Source: Candidatus Aerophobota bacterium (GTDB lineage Bacteria; Chlamydiota; Chlamydiia; Chlamydiales; GCA-2402025). From it: a stretch of 9,202 bases of DNA. Below the pieces are notes generated by a model, which worked only from the letters and a program-made list of their open reading frames with translations, was not told the DNA's origin and did no database searches. The DNA is taken from assembly GCA_002402025.1 (NCBI GenBank), contig NVUU01000037.1:4337-13538 (forward strand). The letters are read 5' to 3'. The position numbers were made by a program, and so were the translations under genes. Of this stretch, positions 5,614-9,202 are shown piece by piece; within the stretch, counting starts at the first letter, position 1, and each line of letters opens with the position of its first letter.

Positions 5614-6588
5614 ATGAGTAACTTAGATGAGTTAAAAAAGCACACGGTCATCGTAGCTGACACCGGAGAGATCAACGAGATAAAAAAATACAAGCCAACA
5701 GATGCTACAACGAACCCTTCTCTTATTCAAGCGGCTTCCGCACTGCCTGAATACGAACATCTTATTAAAGATGCTATCGAATATGGGAGAAGTAAAGGAT
5801 CCTCCCAAAAAGAACAGCTAGATCTCATCATCACAAAGATCTTTGTGAACTTCGGGGTAGAGATCTTGAAGATCGTTCCTGGAAGAGTGTCTACAGAAGT
5901 TGATGCAAGACTCTCCTACGATGTGGAAGGAAGCCTTAAAAAGGCTCACCAGTACATAGAGCTATATGAACAAGCAGGTATCTCTAAAGATCGTATCCTA
6001 ATTAAACTTGCCTCTACTTGGGAAGGCATACAAGCTGCTAAAGTCCTTGAAAAAGAAGGTATCCACTGTAACATGACACTTATGTTCAATCTTGGACAAG
6101 CAATCGCTGCAGCGGACGTTGGAGCAACACTCATCTCTCCATTTGTGGGCCGTATCCTAGACTGGCACAAAAAGGCCGAAGGGAAAGAATTTAGTCCTCA
6201 AGAAGATCCAGGGGTCATCTCTGTTACAAGTATCTTCAACTACTACAAGAAATACGGATACAACACGCAAATCATGGGTGCTTCTTTCAGAAGTGCTGGC
6301 GAGATCCTAGAGCTATGCGGTTGCGATCTTCTCACAATCGCACCAAAGCTTCTTGCAGAACTATCTTCTATAAATGGCAGCGTTCCACTAAAGCTCGATG
6401 CATCAAAAGCAAAATCTATGAACATGGAAAAAATCGAAGTCGATGAAAAGATGTACCGTTGGATGGTCGGCGATGATCCTATGGCTAACGAAAAGCTTGC
6501 AGAAGGTATTAGAAAGTTTGCACAGGCAACAGTCGAACTTGAAAAGTATATCCTTATCATGATGGAAGCGAAGAAAAAGACTGCGTAA
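5614..6588 (+). CDS. tal: Transaldolase (TalB type)
   Basis: This is a 324-residue class I transaldolase, which moves a dihydroxyacetone unit between sedoheptulose 7-phosphate and glyceraldehyde 3-phosphate in the non-oxidative pentose phosphate pathway, in the cytosol. It aligns over its whole length with E. coli TalB from memory: VVADTG-like VIVADTGEI with Asp16; DATTNPSLI (30-38); EILKIVPGRVSTEVDARLSY (83-102); the Schiff-base lysine Lys131 in RILIKLASTWEGI; GRILDWHKKA (179-188); MGASFRS (221-227); LTIAPKLL (240-247). All catalytic residues I can place are present, and the length equals that of the bacterial enzyme. GGAG (5602-5605) lies eight bases before the ATG. The gene follows the lipoprotein gene by 84 bases, with its own promoter candidate, and ends 115 bases from the convergent rpoC. 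In an obligate intracellular bacterium it supplies pentoses and erythrose 4-phosphate from glycolytic intermediates. Confidence 0.97.
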   Translation: MSNLDELKKHTVIVADTGEINEIKKYKPTDATTNPSLIQAASALPEYEHLIKDAIEYGRSKGSSQKEQLDLIITKIFVNFGVEILKIVPGRVSTEVDARLSYDVEGSLKKAHQYIELYEQAGISKDRILIKLASTWEGIQAAKVLEKEGIHCNMTLMFNLGQAIAAADVGATLISPFVGRILDWHKKAEGKEFSPQEDPGVISVTSIFNYYKKYGYNTQIMGASFRSAGEILELCGCDLLTIAPKLLAELSSINGSVPLKLDASKAKSMNMEKIEVDEKMYRWMVGDDPMANEKLAEGIRKFAQATVELEKYILIMMEAKKKTA

Positions 6589-6611
6589 AGCCAAAAAACT
6601 AACATATAAGC

Positions 6612-6643
6612 AAAAGGCTCAAGATTTTCATCTTGAGCCTTTT
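6612..6643. terminator. Bidirectional intrinsic terminator between tal and rpoC
   Basis: AAAAGGCTCAAGAT (6612-6625) pairs perfectly with ATCTTGAGCCTTTT (6630-6643) around the loop TTTC, a 14-bp stem. On the plus strand the T-run TTTTT (6640-6644) follows the GC part and ends tal. On the minus strand the complementary TTTT (6615-6612) serves the convergent rpoC transcript. This is a textbook shared terminator. Confidence 0.93.
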
Positions 6644-6687
6644 TATTTCTATCTGAAGACGACCTTTATGGGGCCCGAAGAAAGCTC

Positions 6688-6720
6688 TTCAAAAAAAGTC
6701 CTCTTAAGAACTTTTTTGAA
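6688..6720 (-). other. Imperfect A/T-rich inverted repeat across the rpoC stop codon
   Basis: TTCAAAAAAAGT (6688-6699) and ACTTTTTTGAA (6710-6720) are inverted repeats with one extra A, enclosing a 10-base loop that contains the rpoC stop codon. The low GC content and lack of a following T-run argue against a main terminator. It may be a by-product of lysine and serine codons. Confidence 0.25.
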
Positions 6721-9202
6721 CTGCTTCTTCTTGGAAAACGAAATCAAGTACATCATCACTCTCATGATCAATAAGCTTTTTAATACGCTTAGAGTAATCA
6801 AAAAAGCCAGTTCCACCAGGAATGACATGCCCCATGATTTTGTTCGCCTTAAAGTCGAGTAAGAAATCACTCTTCCCTTCACAAGCCGCTTGTGTAAGTA
6901 CTCTTGTTGTTTCTTGGAATGACGCTGCAGAAACAAAAGAGTCTGTTCCAAGTGACGCTTTTGTAATACCAAGAAGTACAGGAGCTGCTTGCGCAGGCTT
7001 TCCACCTTCTTCGTACACTATCTTGTTCTGCTTGTGGAAAAGCTTTTTATCTACATCTTCACCATACAAGAATGTGGTATCACCTGGGTCAATCACACGT
7101 ACTTTTTGAAGCATCTGTCGAACAATGATTTCGATGTGCTTATCGTTAATGTCCACACCTTGGAGCCTGTAAACTTCTTGTACCTGGTTAACAAGGTATT
7201 TTTGAAGTTCTCTTACTCCGCAGATCTCTAGGATCTCTTGTGGAACAACAAGACCATCTGTCAACTGCTGCCCTTTTACAACGTGATCACCCTTCTGAAC
7301 GATAAGGTGCTTTGTAAGAGGGATGAGATGTTCTTCTTCCATACCGGATTCTTCATCACATACCACAACAATACGCTTACTTTTCTGAACTCCTCTAAAG
7401 TCCACAACTCCGTTGATCTTCGCAATCTCTGCTGCATCTTTTTTAGGCCTTCTAGCCTCAAAAAGTTCAGCAACCCTAGGAAGACCACCCGTAATATCTT
7501 TTGTTTTGATCGCTCCTCTTGGCAATCTCGCAAGGATCTTACCAGCAGCGACTTTCTCACCTTCTTCTACGGAGATAAAGGCACCAGATGGTATCGCATA
7601 GGTACCAACAAGTTCCTGGCATTCTTTATCTGCATAGATAATGATCTGAGGATGTAATTCCCCTCTATGCTGCTTAACAAAAAGTTCCGATTGACCTGTT
7701 TGTCTGTTGACATCTTTTTGTGTCGAGATACCTTCAACAAGGTCTTCATATTTTACAAAACCTGGTCTTTCACAAATAATTGGGATATTGTGCTGTTCCC
7801 AGTTTCCGATTTTTTGATCTTTCTTAACCTTATCACCATCAGAAAGGAGTACTTGCGTACCAAGTTCCACTGGGAAGGTTTGCAGAGCCTCTAGTGATTT
7901 TGTACTTAGTAGCTTCTTGTACTCATCTAAACTTCTACCTTCATCTCTTACAATGTGGATGAATCCATTCTTGTTTAGAGCGAGGTGAACGCCTTCATCG
8001 TTGAGTACTGTTCTTAGCTCTGCATAGATCGCAATACCGTCAAACTCAGAGATAAGCTCTGGGCTGATGTGCGCAGATGCAATACCACCAAGGTGGAACG
8101 TTCTCATAGTAAGCTGTGTTCCTGGTTCCCCGATAGACTGCGCTGCGATAATTCCTACAGCTTCACCCTGTGCAACAGGTCTAGAGTTTGCGAGGTTAAT
8201 ACCATAACACTTAGAGCAAATACCACGAACTGTTTCACAAGTAAGAGTAGAACGTATTCTAACACTCTTGATACCCGCATCATCGATTGTTTCTGCTTGA
8301 TGAATCGTTAAGATATCACCAGTTTTTGCAAGGAGTTTTGTGCTATCTCCAGGCTGATAGATATCGTCACAAGATGTTCTACCAAAGATACGATCTTTTA
8401 ACGGTAGAAGTTCTTCTTGACCTTGTTTGATCGCAAGAACCTCAATACCATTTAGAGTACCGCAATCATCTTCTGTTACAAGCACATCCTGCGCAACGTC
8501 CACAAGTCTTCTTGTTAAGTAACCAGAGTCAGCAGTTTTTAATGCCGTATCCGCAAGACCTTTTCTTGCTCCGTGAGAGGAGATAGAGTATTCAAGAACG
8601 GATAGACCTTCTCTAAAGTTCGCTGTAATAGGAGATTCAATAATCTCACCTGAAGGTTTCGCCATAAGTCCACGAAGAGCTCCAAGCTGTTTTACCTGAG
8701 ATTTGTTACCTCGAGCACCAGAGTCCATCATAAGGAATAGAGGATTAAGCTCTAGACCTTCAGGCTCACTAATCAATTTGAAAAGTTCTTCTGAGATTCT
8801 ATCTGTGATTTCTGTCCAGATACCAATGATTTTGGATTTTCTCTCACCGTCGGTGATCACACCATCTTCATATTGGCCAGCAACTACCGCTACACGCTTG
8901 TGTGCATCATCAAGTAATTCCTTCTTACTTTCTGGAATTTTAACGTCTTTAACACCCATGGAAAGAGCAGACTTTGTCGCATATTCAAATCCAAGTGACT
9001 TCAAGTCATCTAAGAACTTAACAGTAAACTCTAAGCCTACATGTTTATAAGTGCTCAAAACAAGCTCACTCATCTTCTTCTTTCTAAGTGCGTAGTTCTG
9101 GAAGCCCATGCTTTCTGGAACAATCACGTTAAAGATCACTCTTCCTGGTGTGGTTTCGATTATCTCGCCATGGCTTAGACGAAGCTTGATACGTTCGTGG
9201 AT
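6704..9202 (-). CDS. rpoC: DNA-directed RNA polymerase subunit beta' (RpoC), C-terminal 832 residues, 5'-truncated by window edge
   Basis: The frame is open from base 9202 to the TAA at 6706-6704; the GTG at 9139 is internal, because 21 in-frame codons before it (IHERIKLRL...) fit RpoC. Compared with about 1400 residues in the family, the first ~565 are missing, including the first zinc site and the catalytic NADFDGD loop. Visible parts, in fragment numbering: the GARGNKSQVKQLGALRGLMA segment (162-181); the bridge-helix region from REGLSVLEY to the RRLVDVAQD end (197-239); the second zinc site, Cys247, Cys322, Cys329 and Cys332 (CETVRGICSKC); the trigger-loop region GEAVGIIAAQSIGEPGTQL (346-364) with TMRTFHLGG; and the C-terminal TGGLPRVAELFEARRP. 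No frameshift or missing key residue is seen. rpoB is expected just outside, to the right. The gene is convergent with tal, and both use the terminator at 6612-6643. Confidence 0.98.
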   Translation of the reverse strand: MHERIKLRLSHGEIIETTPGRVIFNVIVPESMGFQNYALRKKKMSELVLSTYKHVGLEFTVKFLDDLKSLGFEYATKSALSMGVKDVKIPESKKELLDDAHKRVAVVAGQYEDGVITDGERKSKIIGIWTEITDRISEELFKLISEPEGLELNPLFLMMDSGARGNKSQVKQLGALRGLMAKPSGEIIESPITANFREGLSVLEYSISSHGARKGLADTALKTADSGYLTRRLVDVAQDVLVTEDDCGTLNGIEVLAIKQGQEELLPLKDRIFGRTSCDDIYQPGDSTKLLAKTGDILTIHQAETIDDAGIKSVRIRSTLTCETVRGICSKCYGINLANSRPVAQGEAVGIIAAQSIGEPGTQLTMRTFHLGGIASAHISPELISEFDGIAIYAELRTVLNDEGVHLALNKNGFIHIVRDEGRSLDEYKKLLSTKSLEALQTFPVELGTQVLLSDGDKVKKDQKIGNWEQHNIPIICERPGFVKYEDLVEGISTQKDVNRQTGQSELFVKQHRGELHPQIIIYADKECQELVGTYAIPSGAFISVEEGEKVAAGKILARLPRGAIKTKDITGGLPRVAELFEARRPKKDAAEIAKINGVVDFRGVQKSKRIVVVCDEESGMEEEHLIPLTKHLIVQKGDHVVKGQQLTDGLVVPQEILEICGVRELQKYLVNQVQEVYRLQGVDINDKHIEIIVRQMLQKVRVIDPGDTTFLYGEDVDKKLFHKQNKIVYEEGGKPAQAAPVLLGITKASLGTDSFVSAASFQETTRVLTQAACEGKSDFLLDFKANKIMGHVIPGGTGFFDYSKRIKKLIDHESDDVLDFVFQEEAVQKSS

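Noticed and set aside
6649..9050. Several long ORFs overlapping rpoC in other frames and on the plus strand
   Set aside because: RpoC motifs account for the whole region in one frame; the others have no start signals or recognisable domains.
1..9202. CRISPR arrays, tRNA or rRNA genes, insertion sequence ends, attachment sites
   Set aside because: No regularly spaced direct repeats, no cloverleaf with a TTC-type arm, no rRNA signature and no flanked transposase were found on reading both strands.

Overview
The window looks like a stretch of chromosome from a member of the Chlamydiae, most likely an amoeba-associated (environmental) lineage rather than the genus Chlamydia. The reasons are: rpoC lies next to a TalB-type transaldolase gene, a neighbourhood known from Chlamydia; there is a eukaryote-like ubiquitin-specific protease (USP), a type of effector expected of an intracellular bacterium; the DNA is AT-rich; and several genes have weak or non-canonical ribosome binding sites. 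The lineage call is inference, because no rRNA gene or marker search was available.

Layout, left to right. (1) 2-613 (+) is the 3' part of an unrecognised gene, possibly with a PsbP/DUF1795-like fold. (2) 801-2444 (+) is a 547-residue USP-type cysteine protease behind a near-consensus promoter (738-766). (3) 2445-2683 is a convergent intergenic region with two hairpins and, on the minus strand, a 36-codon reading frame with an ideal Shine-Dalgarno sequence. (4) 4284-2684 (-) is a two-gene unit, a signal-peptide-bearing PhyH-type Fe(II)/2-oxoglutarate dioxygenase followed after 20 bases by an AhpD/carboxymuconolactone decarboxylase (CMD)-like protein. (5) 4371-4612 (-) is a frameshifted remnant of an HGGxSTG-type gene. 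(6) 4644-5529 (+) holds two overlapping unrecognised envelope genes, one with a signal peptide and a C-terminal membrane helix, the other a predicted lipoprotein. (7) 5614-6588 (+) is tal with its own probable promoter. (8) 6612-6643 is a strong bidirectional terminator shared with the convergent gene (9) rpoC, of which the window carries the C-terminal 832 residues (6704-9202, -).

The right third is housekeeping (transcription and the pentose phosphate pathway). The left two thirds are accessory: a probable host-directed deubiquitinase, an exported oxygenase with a thiol-redox-type partner, a decayed accessory gene and lineage-specific envelope proteins. The most notable items are the USP effector candidate and the exported PhyH/AhpD-like pair. 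I found no CRISPR array, tRNA, rRNA, intact insertion sequence or complete new multi-gene system.
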